64,000 bases of DNA. Origin: Marispirochaeta sp. Its GTDB lineage: Bacteria; Spirochaetota; Spirochaetia; JC444; Marispirochaetaceae. The position numbers and the translations under genes were made by a program. Position 1 is the stretch's first letter; every line of letters starts with the position of its first letter. The stretch lies in assembly GCF_963668165.1 (NCBI RefSeq), contig NZ_OY764209.1:496001-560000 (forward strand), in the 5' to 3' direction. The notes beneath the pieces were generated by a model. It was not told the DNA's origin. It searched no databases and saw only the letters and a list, made by a program, of their open reading frames with translations. Positions 1-9,049 of this stretch are shown here, one piece after another.

Positions 1-591
1 TCCTGCTGAATCATGAGATTTCCGTTCCTTAAGCGGCGCAGCAGATGGCCGTTGTCTCCGGCATACAACCAGCGGACTTCTCCGGCAGCATCAATGGCAG
101 AAGGATATGGCGTATAGCTCATTCTGCGGTCGTAATGCCCCAGGTACAAAAACAGCATTCCCGATGCAGCCTGTTCCGGCAGGGGGGGTCCGCACAAGAA
201 TATCCGGGTAATCTTTCGGCAAAGGATCAGTTGCTACACTGCGGGTCAACCGATGGATCAGGCCCGTGTTATCAGTAACGGTGAACTCGATGCTGTTATC
301 GTAATCGGCATAGAGTCCCAGGACAGGAACACGATGGGTTCTGGACTCCCTGCTAAAGGAGACCTGGAGATCCTCCGCCCCGTTCCGCCCCTTAACAGTC
401 AGACTGACCCGCGAAGGGCGTCTGGTCCTGATTTCCGCCTCTGCCGCCAGAGGGACTTTTTCGGCAAGAGCAAAGGAAGTAATCTTGACCGCCGGCCGGG
501 AAAAAAGAACTATTCCAAGGAATCCCAGTAGAACAACACCAAAACTCAATAATAGAAGTCTGATTAGACGCATGGCCTCTATTGTAGACAC
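1..591 (-). pseudogene. Arylsulfotransferase-like protein, frameshifted and cut by the window edge
   Basis: The N-terminal part has one membrane anchor (about residues 8-30) and then a beta-rich domain with VPVLGLYADYDNSIEFTV, the pattern of the arylsulfotransferase (ASST) N-terminal domain. This frame stops at 91. The other minus-strand frame continues the family without a break (SYTPYPSAIDAAGEVRW, then LYAGDNGHLLRRL) to the window edge. The switch maps to a run of seven G at 182-188; removing one base joins the two frames. ASST enzymes move sulfate from aryl sulfate esters to phenolic acceptors outside the cytoplasm. The start is GTG at 591 or ATG at 573; neither has a convincing ribosome site. 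It lies 6 bases after the methyltransferase gene and is probably the last gene of the kinase-regulator-methyltransferase operon. A true pseudogene, phase variation and a sequencing error are all possible. Confidence 0.6.
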
Positions 592-597
592 AAATTG

Positions 598-1668
598 TCA
601 GTTTTGTAAAACTTCCGCCTTGTGACGCAGCTCATTAATTGCACGGAAAACAGCGGTAATGTTCTTTTCCGGCATGGAGTCATCGATATTAATGCAGCAG
701 AAACCGGTAAGCAGGGGATCACCGGCCTCGTCAGCCAGATCCACCACCAGTTTCTCTATTTCCGCCGGGCTTTTATGAACAAGAGAAACAGGATCCAGGC
801 GAATATTTAAAAATGTCCGGGGAAGAGCCTTGCGTAAAACTGCAATATCTCCTCCCCACCCGACATCCAGAAAGTCCAGGGACGGCAGTTCAGCAAAAAC
901 TTGAGCAAACCTGTGGGGATCCTTACCGCAGTAGTGAATTCCGTAAGGTCCTTCTGCCTGGCTCCAGGCTATATCAAAGCGCATAAGATGTTCCCGATAG
1001 AACTCTTCTGAAATCATGGTATGACTGCATTCTGAATGGAGCCTGATTTTCTTATCCACACCGCTTATGGTTCTGTTCACCGATATGGATGTCGTTCCGC
1101 TCATCCGTTCAATGTAGGAAACAAATTGTTCTATAACCCTGCTGATTTGTCCAAAGAAAACATCGAGTTCCTCCGGTAAGTCCACAGCATCCAGAAAGAG
1201 GCTTTCCCCCCGTAAGTCCAGAGCAATATTGAGAACCCCGCCCCAGTTGACGTCCCCTGATACATACCCATACCGGCTTTTTAGTTGTTCCACCATCGAC
1301 TCAAACTGCCGGAACCGGGGATGAAAAGTAAAATCCTCGACAGAAAGGACCGGTTTGGACAGCTTCTGTGGTTTTACCCGGGGCGGGTGACCATCGGAAT
1401 ACTCAACTTCACATCCTAATACTTCCGATAAAAAGAAGCCGGCGGCGAGATGAACAGCACCGACATCCGGTCTGGAGGTGTTTCTCCCTGCGCCAAACCC
1501 GTAGTCCCCCCAACGGTCGTAGAGCTCCTTTTCCATTCGCTGCTCAGCTTCTACTCTTCTGCCAGGATGATAGAAAAAGTCTTCATCAAAGGTAATTCCG
1601 GTTTCCGAATGCCACCATTCAGGAGCCAGAACAATATCTACAGGATAATAGTAATCAGATTTAGCCAT
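598..1668 (-). CDS. UroD/MtaA-family methyltransferase-like protein
   Basis: This 356-residue protein has the uroporphyrinogen decarboxylase (UroD) fold family pattern, but it resembles the MtaA/CmuA methyltransferase branch rather than haem UroD. A zinc-type His-x-Cys is visible in GIHYCGKD (H245, C247), with possible third ligands at C324 or C325 (GFCCINID). The segment LHSECSHTMISEEFYREH matches the usual helix before the zinc site. MtaA-like proteins move methyl groups between a corrinoid protein and a thiol, but no corrinoid protein gene is visible here, so the substrate is unknown. The start ATG has GGAG seven bases upstream. It lies 3 bases after a YesN regulator gene, so it is probably controlled with the transport locus to the right. 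Confidence 0.7.
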   Translation of the reverse strand: MAKSDYYYPVDIVLAPEWWHSETGITFDEDFFYHPGRRVEAEQRMEKELYDRWGDYGFGAGRNTSRPDVGAVHLAAGFFLSEVLGCEVEYSDGHPPRVKPQKLSKPVLSVEDFTFHPRFRQFESMVEQLKSRYGYVSGDVNWGGVLNIALDLRGESLFLDAVDLPEELDVFFGQISRVIEQFVSYIERMSGTTSISVNRTISGVDKKIRLHSECSHTMISEEFYREHLMRFDIAWSQAEGPYGIHYCGKDPHRFAQVFAELPSLDFLDVGWGGDIAVLRKALPRTFLNIRLDPVSLVHKSPAEIEKLVVDLADEAGDPLLTGFCCINIDDSMPEKNITAVFRAINELRHKAEVLQN

Positions 1669-1671
1669 ACA

Positions 1672-3201
1672 TCACTCCGTTTTGTTAACCTTCTGGGTCG
1701 GTGCTCTGCCGAACCGTTTTCTATATAACTTCGAGAAATAATTGGGATCGCGGATGCCGACACGAAAGGCTGCCTCCTTAACATTCAAGCCTTCACCCTT
1801 CAATAATTCTTCCCCGCGCTGAACACGCAAATCAACAATTCTCTGGTTAAGGGTAAAACCGGTAGTTTCCTTAAACAGGCGACTCAAATGCGAAAGGCTG
1901 ATTCCTTCGCTGCGGGCCAGCCGCTGAATTGACAAATCCTCAGCCAGATGATCCAGAATAAAGGACTCCACCCTTTTACACATAAGCTCCGGCGTATTCC
2001 CCAACCTGCTTTTCAGATCAGAAAATATTGTCCGAAGCATCAGTAAAAGTGAATGCAGCTCTGAGCTGTCACCACGTATAATCTGGACTTTTAAGCTGTT
2101 CAGACGTGCATCGATATCCGCCGCGGTTTTTTGAGGAAGACGATGATACAGTTCCCCCTGCACAAGAGTAACAGTGCTGCGAAGAGAATCGGTTCTTTGT
2201 TCGGGGGCTGTCCCTTCAAAGAAATGCTGCACCTTCTTTTCAACTGCAGTAATCTCATTAGTCTCCATACTGACAAGAGCGATTGAGATATTCCGGGCTA
2301 AATCAGCCGCCCGGCCGGTTTTTCCCTTTGAGACAGAATCGTGGATGTTTGCAAGATCAGCAAGAGATTGTGCATAGGCTGCTGACAAAGGACCGCTTCC
2401 TGTATGAGCTGGAGAGATGGAAAACTCAACATCCCGTGCCAACTCATTGCGGCAAAACCGGCAGCAATGATCCGGGAAAAACTCAAATCGAGGATCCTGC
2501 TGATCAGACGGAAAAAACTCAAGGGCAATTAGTTCCCATCCGGATCCGTAGACGATACTGTACCTGCGGCGACTGCGATAAAAATCGAGTAACTGCTCCC
2601 ATTCAAGTTCATCAAGAGGATCTTCTGCTTCAGAAAACTTTAGAACAATAAGCCGCCAGGTACTCGAAGGCAAGTCCAGAATCGAAATCAACTGGTCAAA
2701 CTCATTTTCCGACGGTGGAGAATTCAAGTAAAATATTGAGCTTATTACATCCCGGTTAATAATATTTCGTAAGCGTCCCCGCTGTTTTCGTAATGCTTCA
2801 CGGTCCAGCTCTACGACCTCTTTCCTTTTTAGCTTCTCCACGGCCTTAATGACAGCAGAACGAAGATTTGCACGGGTATAGGGTTTTAAAAGATAATCAA
2901 CCGCTCCGCAGGATATGGCCTTGCGGGCATAGCTAAAATCGGAGAATGCGGAAACTACAACTATCTCGACTTGCCGGTTTGCCCTCTCCAGCTCCCGCAT
3001 AATTTCCACTCCATCCATCACCGGCATGCGGATGTCCAAAAACAAAATATCCACCTGATGAGAAAACAGGTATTTAAGGGCAAAGAGCCCGTTCGGTGCA
3101 ATATACTCAACCGTAAGAAAATCAGAAAACTCCTCCTTTAGTATAGCTGCCAGGGTTTCCCGCTCGATTAGCTCATCTTCTGCAATGAGAACCTTATACA
3201 C
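1672..3201 (-). CDS. YesN-type response regulator (receiver plus AraC DNA-binding domain)
   Basis: Residues 1-125 form a CheY-like receiver with acidic pocket AEDE, phospho-acceptor D56 in LFLDIRMPVMDG, and the switch lysine in DYLLKPY. A middle linker of about 250 residues follows, and an AraC/XylS double helix-turn-helix fills roughly residues 405-505 (AFRVGIRDPNYFSKLYRKRFG). The start is GTG, overlapping the kinase stop by 8 bases, with AGGAGG nine bases upstream. It is the partner of the YesM-type kinase just upstream. By position it should control the divergent TRAP operon (4826-7691), the downstream methyltransferase gene, or both. Confidence 0.9.
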   Translation of the reverse strand: MYKVLIAEDELIERETLAAILKEEFSDFLTVEYIAPNGLFALKYLFSHQVDILFLDIRMPVMDGVEIMRELERANRQVEIVVVSAFSDFSYARKAISCGAVDYLLKPYTRANLRSAVIKAVEKLKRKEVVELDREALRKQRGRLRNIINRDVISSIFYLNSPPSENEFDQLISILDLPSSTWRLIVLKFSEAEDPLDELEWEQLLDFYRSRRRYSIVYGSGWELIALEFFPSDQQDPRFEFFPDHCCRFCRNELARDVEFSISPAHTGSGPLSAAYAQSLADLANIHDSVSKGKTGRAADLARNISIALVSMETNEITAVEKKVQHFFEGTAPEQRTDSLRSTVTLVQGELYHRLPQKTAADIDARLNSLKVQIIRGDSSELHSLLLMLRTIFSDLKSRLGNTPELMCKRVESFILDHLAEDLSIQRLARSEGISLSHLSRLFKETTGFTLNQRIVDLRVQRGEELLKGEGLNVKEAAFRVGIRDPNYFSKLYRKRFGRAPTQKVNKTE

Positions 3202-4720
3202 GAGGCTGAGCCTCCTGTAATGCAGGAATAGGAACTGAGATACTCACACGGGTAAACACCCCGGGGTCTGACTCAATGCTGACCCTTCCACGCCCCTGAT
3301 AGGCAAGATCTACGCGGCGTATCACACTGGCAATTCCCATCTTCTCTCTTTCAGGTCTGCTGCTGCGGGCAGCAGTCAGTAATTCTTTCACGTGCTTCGG
3401 TCTGATTCCCTGACCATTATCCTCGGTAACGACCACTACATATTCGTTTTCCAGCTTGACTTGTATCTTTGCCTTCCTGTTAAAAAGCTTTCCATCGAGG
3501 CCATGAAGAATCGCGTTCTCCAGTAAGGGTTGAATAATCATTGGAGGAACCGGAGTATTGATGGGAACAGCAGGATCTATTTCCAAATCAATCTCCAACT
3601 CTTCGGCAAAGCGGCGCTTCTGTATCAGAATATACGCACGCACGGTATTCAACTCCTCTTCAAGAGTAACCATGCGCCGAATGTTCTGTAAATTGAAACG
3701 CAGGATCTCACTCATGGCTTGAATCAGCTCAACGGTCTCATTCGGTCGTTGAGCAAGGGCTGTCTTGGCAATTACATTCAGGGTATTAAAAAGAAAATGA
3801 GGATTCATCTGAGACTGCAGAGCGAACAGTTGGGATTCCCGCAACAGTTTTCCCTGTTCAAGTAATTCCAGGGACTTTTGATTCAATGCTGCTTCGAGAC
3901 GGTGCTTTTCTTCGATCTCACTAATATGAGTACTTATACTGTGCTTCATTGCGTTGAAGGCATCCACAATCGGCCGCATATCGGAATACCCGTAATGTTT
4001 GAGGTCCGGCAGATCCCATTGTCTGCGGGCAAGTCCACCGGCGTATTCCGCCACATGGTGAATCGTTCCATAAATGCGGCGTATCAGGAAAAAGATCAGT
4101 ACCATCCCGATGATTTCTACAAGAAGTATCAATAAGAAACTTTGCAGCATAGAACGGTTTGCAGAATCGATGTGTATAGTCTGACGATCGGTTTCTATGG
4201 ACATTACCGTTAAAGCGAGTTGCTGCGCATGACGCAGCATATAGGGGTGCAGATTCCGTAAGAAAGCACGAGTTTGAAAAACCTCCGCCGGATTGAGATC
4301 TTCATTTAGCAAACAGTCGGATTCACTGTAATAATGCTCTATCATGGCCTGCAAGGTACGAAAATAAAAGCGGGGTTCATCAGCATCAGGAATAATGCTT
4401 TCAAGTCTATGGATGGAATCCATGATTTCGACACGCAGTTGATTATATTCAGGAGTAATTCTGTTACGAGATACAGAGGATGTATTAACAGCATCAAGAG
4501 AAGTAATAAGCTCCGCATTCGTTTGAAGCCTGTTCATCATAGAAGCAAACCGGGACTGGCCCCTGCTTAAATCCCGTGTGGTACTGAAAGCAATAATAAA
4601 AACCAGTCCTATAAGCAAGGGTATTAAAATAATTACCTGGACCAGGCTGCGTTGAATCGAACGATGAGAACCCTGCATAATGGTGAAGTATACCGTGGGA
4701 GACCTCTTTTTTGGAGACAC
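3194..4720 (-). CDS. YesM-type sensor histidine kinase
   Basis: About 508 residues. A first transmembrane helix lies near residues 28-48, a periplasmic loop of about 150 residues follows, and a second helix lies near 200-220 before a HAMP-like linker. The His_kinase domain has LQSQMNPHFLFNTLNVIAK with the phosphorylated histidine, and a C-terminal ATPase domain has VTEDNGQGI. This is the LytS/YesM class that pairs with AraC-type regulators. The start is uncertain: GTG at 4720 or ATG at 4678, with no strong ribosome site for either. The gene diverges from the TRAP dctP gene, which suggests that the loop senses the transported compound or its loaded binding protein. Confidence 0.88.
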   Translation of the reverse strand: MSPKKRSPTVYFTIMQGSHRSIQRSLVQVIILIPLLIGLVFIIAFSTTRDLSRGQSRFASMMNRLQTNAELITSLDAVNTSSVSRNRITPEYNQLRVEIMDSIHRLESIIPDADEPRFYFRTLQAMIEHYYSESDCLLNEDLNPAEVFQTRAFLRNLHPYMLRHAQQLALTVMSIETDRQTIHIDSANRSMLQSFLLILLVEIIGMVLIFFLIRRIYGTIHHVAEYAGGLARRQWDLPDLKHYGYSDMRPIVDAFNAMKHSISTHISEIEEKHRLEAALNQKSLELLEQGKLLRESQLFALQSQMNPHFLFNTLNVIAKTALAQRPNETVELIQAMSEILRFNLQNIRRMVTLEEELNTVRAYILIQKRRFAEELEIDLEIDPAVPINTPVPPMIIQPLLENAILHGLDGKLFNRKAKIQVKLENEYVVVVTEDNGQGIRPKHVKELLTAARSSRPEREKMGIASVIRRVDLAYQGRGRVSIESDPGVFTRVSISVPIPALQEAQPRV

Positions 4721-4825
4721 TTTTCATTAAAGCAGAATTTTCCAGAATTTGAGCGAATTTTACCATTTCAGAAAAAGACAACGGGCTTCATCATAGTACA
4801 AAACACATTTCTTTGGAGGATTTCC

Positions 4826-5836
4826 ATGAAAAAGAGTCTGCTCGTGGCATTGGTTATGATCATGGCCTTTGCAGGATTAAGTGCGAATGGCCAACAGGAT
4901 ACTGAGACATCTACTACCAACGAGACTATTGTATTACGCTACGGTGAAGTCAATCCTAATGACCATCCCGTTACTTTGGGTGCAAATAAGTTTGCAGATC
5001 TTGCTGCAGAGAAATCCGGGGGAAGAATCAAAATAACAGTCTATCCTTCCAGCCAGCTTGGGGATCAAAGCACAATGATTCAGGGAACACAAATGGGTGC
5101 CATAGATATGGTACGCCTGAATCCATCGTTCCTGGTGGATATGGGATTAAAGGATATGCAGGTCTTTGGCCTCCCCTATCTGTTCAACGATCTTGGTCAC
5201 GCCCGCAAAGCAATGGATTCGGATTTTGGAACCGATTTTTTAGGCAAAATCGATACCGCCAAACTTAAAATGATCGGCCTCGGATACTTCCTTGAAACTC
5301 CCCGGAACTATTTCTTCAGCGAGAAAGCTGTTACTTCCGTTGCTGACATGAAAGGGCTAAAAGTCCGGGTCCCGCAATCGGAAATCTTTATGGATACCGC
5401 TCGGGCTTTCGGAGCCTCCCCAACCCCGATTGCCTATAGTGAACTCTACACCGCTCTGCAAACCGGTGTGGTGGATGGCGCTGAAAATCCTATTGCCGGA
5501 TATTATGCCAACAAGTTTTATGAAGTCGGCGGAAATTATACCTTCGACGGTCATGATCTTGCACCCAGTATTGTTGTCTTCTCGGAGATAACCTGGTCGA
5601 AACTGTCTGACAAGGACCACGCTATTCTGCGGGAAGCTTTCAAGGAAGCCCAGGCCTGGTACAGGGAGTATCTGGACGGAGAAACCGAAAAAGCCATCCA
5701 GGATATGAGAGACAGGGGGATTAACTTCTACGAAGTCGACGATATCTCTGAATGGCAGGATGCAGTCGCGCCGCTGTACAAGAAATATGGTGCCGGCTTT
5801 GAAAACTATGTCGACGAGATTCGAGCCATCAACTAA
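4826..5836 (+). CDS. dctP: TRAP transporter solute-binding protein (DctP family)
   Basis: A 336-residue periplasmic binding protein of the DctP family. It starts with a signal peptide (MKKSLLVALVMIMAFAGLSA) that ends before NGQQDTE. Family signatures include HPVTLGANKFADL near the N-terminus, GLKVRVPQSE and the substrate-arginine region, and ALQTGVVDGAENPI. The ATG is chosen because GGAGG lies six bases upstream and the signal peptide begins there; longer reading would add a non-signal extension. It is followed by a stem-loop and the two membrane genes. The ligand is not evident; DctP proteins usually bind organic acids. Confidence 0.93.
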   Translation: MKKSLLVALVMIMAFAGLSANGQQDTETSTTNETIVLRYGEVNPNDHPVTLGANKFADLAAEKSGGRIKITVYPSSQLGDQSTMIQGTQMGAIDMVRLNPSFLVDMGLKDMQVFGLPYLFNDLGHARKAMDSDFGTDFLGKIDTAKLKMIGLGYFLETPRNYFFSEKAVTSVADMKGLKVRVPQSEIFMDTARAFGASPTPIAYSELYTALQTGVVDGAENPIAGYYANKFYEVGGNYTFDGHDLAPSIVVFSEITWSKLSDKDHAILREAFKEAQAWYREYLDGETEKAIQDMRDRGINFYEVDDISEWQDAVAPLYKKYGAGFENYVDEIRAIN

Positions 5837-5855
5837 CAGCATTCATCACTACCTG

Positions 5856-5890
5856 TCCCGGCAAGACTTTCTTGCCGGGATCCTTTTTTT
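5856..5890 (+). terminator. Stem-loop with T-run between dctP and dctQ
   Basis: A perfect 10-bp stem (TCCCGGCAAG at 5856-5865 and CTTGCCGGGA at 5871-5880) encloses a 5-base loop and is followed by a run of seven T at 5884-5890. It has the form of an intrinsic terminator lying inside the operon. Partial read-through would give more binding protein than permease. Confidence 0.85.
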
Positions 5891-5904
5891 AACGGAGCAA
5901 GAGC

Positions 5905-6396
5905 ATGGACCAAAAGACTGAAACGAATCAGTCTCTACGATTGCAGATGATAAGCCATTTGCACAACATCATTGATATCCTGTGTCGCTTTTTTCTGGTG
6001 GTTATGATTTTAAGCGTATCCTATGTGGTTTTCGGCCGGTTTGTTTTGAACAATACCCCCGGGTGGGGTGAAGAACTGGGGCTCTTCTGCATGATCTGGT
6101 TCTCTCTCTTAAGCGTACCCATGGCATTTATTGATAAAAGCCACCTGAAAATGTCCTTGATGGAAATCATCTTTAAAGGCAAGGATTTAAAGCTCATTGA
6201 CCTGATAATATATGCAATTCTTTTAGGCTTTTCACTTTTCATGATCTTCTACGGCATGAAAGTGAGTATTTTAACCTGGCCGACCAGAATGCCCGGTATG
6301 CAGATATCAAGAGGGCTGCTCTATTTCTCTGTTCCAGTAGCAGGGGTCTTTAATACCCTTATTCTGTTACTCATGAAGAAGGAGTATTTATGGTAA
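5905..6396 (+). CDS. dctQ: TRAP transporter small permease (DctQ family)
   Basis: A 163-residue protein with four predicted membrane helices (about residues 24-46, 52-72, 95-118 and 134-155). The motif NTPGWGEELGLFCMIWFSLL is the DctQ signature between helices 1 and 2. DctQ binds the large subunit DctM in the inner membrane and is needed for Na+-driven uptake. The ribosome site GGAG lies just before the ATG. Its stop overlaps the start of dctM by 7 bases, so translation is probably coupled. Confidence 0.9.
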   Translation: MDQKTETNQSLRLQMISHLHNIIDILCRFFLVVMILSVSYVVFGRFVLNNTPGWGEELGLFCMIWFSLLSVPMAFIDKSHLKMSLMEIIFKGKDLKLIDLIIYAILLGFSLFMIFYGMKVSILTWPTRMPGMQISRGLLYFSVPVAGVFNTLILLLMKKEYLW

Positions 6397-7691
6397 CCGA
6401 TCCTACCGCTATACTTCTTCTTTTAGGGACCTTCGGAACCTTGATTCTGATCGGAACACCCATTGCATTTGCTATCGGGGCATCTTCTGTAATTACTACC
6501 GCATATATGGGACTACCTCTGGAGATGGTTGCCCAGAACATGGTCAAGGGAGTTAACGTATTTGCCTTTTTGGCGGTACCTTTTTTTATCATAGCCGGGG
6601 AGATCATGGGTTCCGGCGGGATATCCACCCGTCTGATCAAACTCTCAAATGCTTTGGTAGGCTGGATCAGGGGCGGACTTGCCATGGTGAACATCATGGC
6701 AAGTATGTTCTTTGGAGGTATTTCCGGATCCTCCTCTGCCGACACATCTTCAATAGGATCCATACTTATACCAATGATGAAAGAAGACGGGTACGATGGA
6801 GATTTTGCCACCACGGTAACAATGGCAAGTTCAGTCCAGGGGATTCTTATTCCACCCAGCCAGAACATGATCATCTTTGCACTGGTGGCAGGAAGCGTCT
6901 CCATTGGTCGTCTTTTTCTGGCCGGGATGATTCCGGGGATCCTGCTGGGAGTAGCATTGATGATATTCAGCTACTTTGTCTCGGTAAAACGGAACTATCC
7001 CAAATCCGAAGGATTTAACCTGGTCTATGCCATAAAATGCTTTGCCAGTGCGGGATTAGGACTGGGTACCGTCCTGATCGTAGTAGTCGGTGTAGTGGCA
7101 GGTATATTTACAGCCACCGAATCCGCTTCCATTGCAGTAATTTATGCCTTTATTGTTACCTTCTTTATATACAGAGAGATTCCATTGAGGGCGATAAACG
7201 GTATACTGACCCGCAGCCTCAAGACCCTTTCGGTTGTTATGATCCTTGTCTCCACCGCCAGTGCTTTTGGCTGGCTTGTTGCCTATCTTCGTATTCCGGT
7301 CTTCATTGCCGAAGGGCTCCTGGCAGTAACGGAAAACAGGATACTTATCCTGTTGATGATTAATATCCTCCTGCTGCTTATGGGCATGGTAATGGATATG
7401 GCATCACTTATCCTTATTCTGGGCCCTATACTATTACCGGTAGTTACAAAAGTGGGAGTCGATCCTGTTCACTTCGGTGTTGTAATGATTCTTAACCTTG
7501 GTATCGGTCTGATTACTCCACCTGTTGGATCAACCCTTTTTATAGGCAGTGCTATAGCCAGAATTAAGATGGAAGATCTTGCCAGAGCAATGATTCCATT
7601 CTATGTCATTATGGTACTGGTATTGCTCATAATAACTTATGTGCCTTCTGTGGTAATGTTCATGCCAAATTGGCTAATGCCCTTGAAGTGA
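6390..7691 (+). CDS. dctM: TRAP transporter large permease (DctM family)
   Basis: A 433-residue integral membrane protein of normal family length with about 12 hydrophobic helices. Family motifs are clear: FFIIAGEIMGSGGIS, FFGGISGSSSADTSSIG, IPPSQNMIIFAL, and the repeat half LNLGIGLITPPVGSTLF. It forms the ion-coupled channel that takes substrate from DctP. It overlaps dctQ and ends shortly before an intrinsic terminator, closing the operon. Confidence 0.93.
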   Translation: MVTDPTAILLLLGTFGTLILIGTPIAFAIGASSVITTAYMGLPLEMVAQNMVKGVNVFAFLAVPFFIIAGEIMGSGGISTRLIKLSNALVGWIRGGLAMVNIMASMFFGGISGSSSADTSSIGSILIPMMKEDGYDGDFATTVTMASSVQGILIPPSQNMIIFALVAGSVSIGRLFLAGMIPGILLGVALMIFSYFVSVKRNYPKSEGFNLVYAIKCFASAGLGLGTVLIVVVGVVAGIFTATESASIAVIYAFIVTFFIYREIPLRAINGILTRSLKTLSVVMILVSTASAFGWLVAYLRIPVFIAEGLLAVTENRILILLMINILLLLMGMVMDMASLILILGPILLPVVTKVGVDPVHFGVVMILNLGIGLITPPVGSTLFIGSAIARIKMEDLARAMIPFYVIMVLVLLIITYVPSVVMFMPNWLMPLK

Positions 7692-7723
7692 TTATTTTTT
7701 GAAGTCAGTATTTATTCCTGTAT

Positions 7724-7748
7724 GGTCCCCGCCTGGGGGACCTTTTTT
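7724..7748 (+). terminator. Intrinsic terminator after the first TRAP operon
   Basis: A 7-bp stem (GGTCCCC at 7724-7730 with GGGGACC at 7736-7742) is followed by six T. It lies 32 bases after the dctM stop and is a clear terminator for the rightward operon. Confidence 0.88.
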
Positions 7749-7830
7749 CTGGTGGTGATGCTTATGAACCTTCCGTCAGTTTTTGTTATTGGAGGAGACA
7801 GCATCTCGATACACTATGGATCCTGCCTGT

Positions 7831-8955
7831 TTAAATCTCATTCCTGCACAGAGTGTAAAGCTCTTTCTGTTCCTTCGGATTCCTTCCATAGGTGACCATA
7901 ATTGTCTTCACACTTGAAGAGGCCAGAGTCCGGAGGTCCCTGCCAATATCTTCCGGGGATCCCACCAGCCTGATATTGAGAATTACATTCCCATCATCAA
8001 AGGCCTCCAGAAAAGGCTGTACCGGATTAGGATCAGGATCGGTCTCACTGCTGAAAGCACCGTCAACACAGTAAAGTCCTTTCATCTCTTTAACCACATC
8101 GATTTTGTTACTCCAGTTACCGCAGGAATGAAATACAACCCCTCCCATTTCAACGCTGAAACGATTTACCGCAGGAAGTACAAGTTCACGGTACAAATCC
8201 GGAGAGAGCATCGTAATGTTGTCATCACTCATTCCCACACCAGTAAAGACTCTGGATGAAGCGAAACCGTGTCCCGGAAGAACAAGGCAAGAGCCTATCA
8301 TTTCCATCTGCTTTTTATAAAACTGTACCATTAAATCTACGATTCGTTCCAACAGCAGTTTAAAATTTTCCGGATCATCATATAAACCCAAATAGTAGTT
8401 ATTGGTATCCACCAGATATCCTGAAGCATTGAGGGGTGACTGAACATCACTCAAGCTCATGGGCAGTCGTCCTTTTGTTTTCTCAAGAAAATACTCAGTC
8501 ATATCCAGGGTGTGTTTTCCAATAGGGGTGTTTTCTATTTCGACGGGATCAATTTCGAGGGCTTCCTTGAAAGAAGAAAATGGCGGAACCGTTGCCGGAG
8601 CCTGATCTTCATGCCAAATGTATTCGCAACCGAATGCAGACGCTATAGTTCCAATGCCGTACCAGGGCTCCAGAAAATTGGGAATATCTCCTGCATACTC
8701 CATACTCTCTTTTAATGCTCCCAATTGCAGCTCAAGAGACCGCTTCATGTCGGCGGAAACTGAAGCAAATACTTCCGGTACACGAAAACGGCGATATACA
8801 AGAGTATTTATTTTCCCGCTAATAAAATCCGCGCAATATTCTTCAAGCTTCCGGGAGTATGCCTCATACTCCCCAAAAGGAAACTCAGCTGCTGTTACAG
8901 GAGATACAGCCGTTCCCTGTGAATCCTTGAGTGAAGAGTCAAATTCTTTCGCCAT
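7831..8955 (-). CDS. UroD/MtaA-family methyltransferase-like protein
   Basis: A 374-residue UroD-superfamily protein, the second in this locus and only distantly similar to the one at 598-1668. It carries a zinc-type His-x-Cys motif in FHSCGN (H276, C278), and the preceding GVGMSDDNITMLSPDLYREL is the standard family helix. A third cysteine may be the one close to the C-terminus. The ATG at 8955 is chosen because GGAGG lies eight bases upstream; an in-frame TTG two codons earlier lies closer to it. It is convergent with the TRAP operon and divergent from an AraC regulator. This context suggests methyl transfer from the imported compound, but no corrinoid partner is seen. Confidence 0.75.
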   Translation of the reverse strand: MAKEFDSSLKDSQGTAVSPVTAAEFPFGEYEAYSRKLEEYCADFISGKINTLVYRRFRVPEVFASVSADMKRSLELQLGALKESMEYAGDIPNFLEPWYGIGTIASAFGCEYIWHEDQAPATVPPFSSFKEALEIDPVEIENTPIGKHTLDMTEYFLEKTKGRLPMSLSDVQSPLNASGYLVDTNNYYLGLYDDPENFKLLLERIVDLMVQFYKKQMEMIGSCLVLPGHGFASSRVFTGVGMSDDNITMLSPDLYRELVLPAVNRFSVEMGGVVFHSCGNWSNKIDVVKEMKGLYCVDGAFSSETDPDPNPVQPFLEAFDDGNVILNIRLVGSPEDIGRDLRTLASSSVKTIMVTYGRNPKEQKELYTLCRNEI

Positions 8956-9049
8956 AAACAATTCCTCCAGTTTGTCAGTCTTTACAATACACCCTATAAC
9001 AAGCTATAGATATAAAGAGAACGATAACAGATATGAACAATTCGAAACA

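Noticed and set aside
8618-9049. 144-codon N-terminal extension of the AraC regulator
   Set aside because: It is the mirror of the divergent methyltransferase gene; the regulator's own domain begins after 9050.
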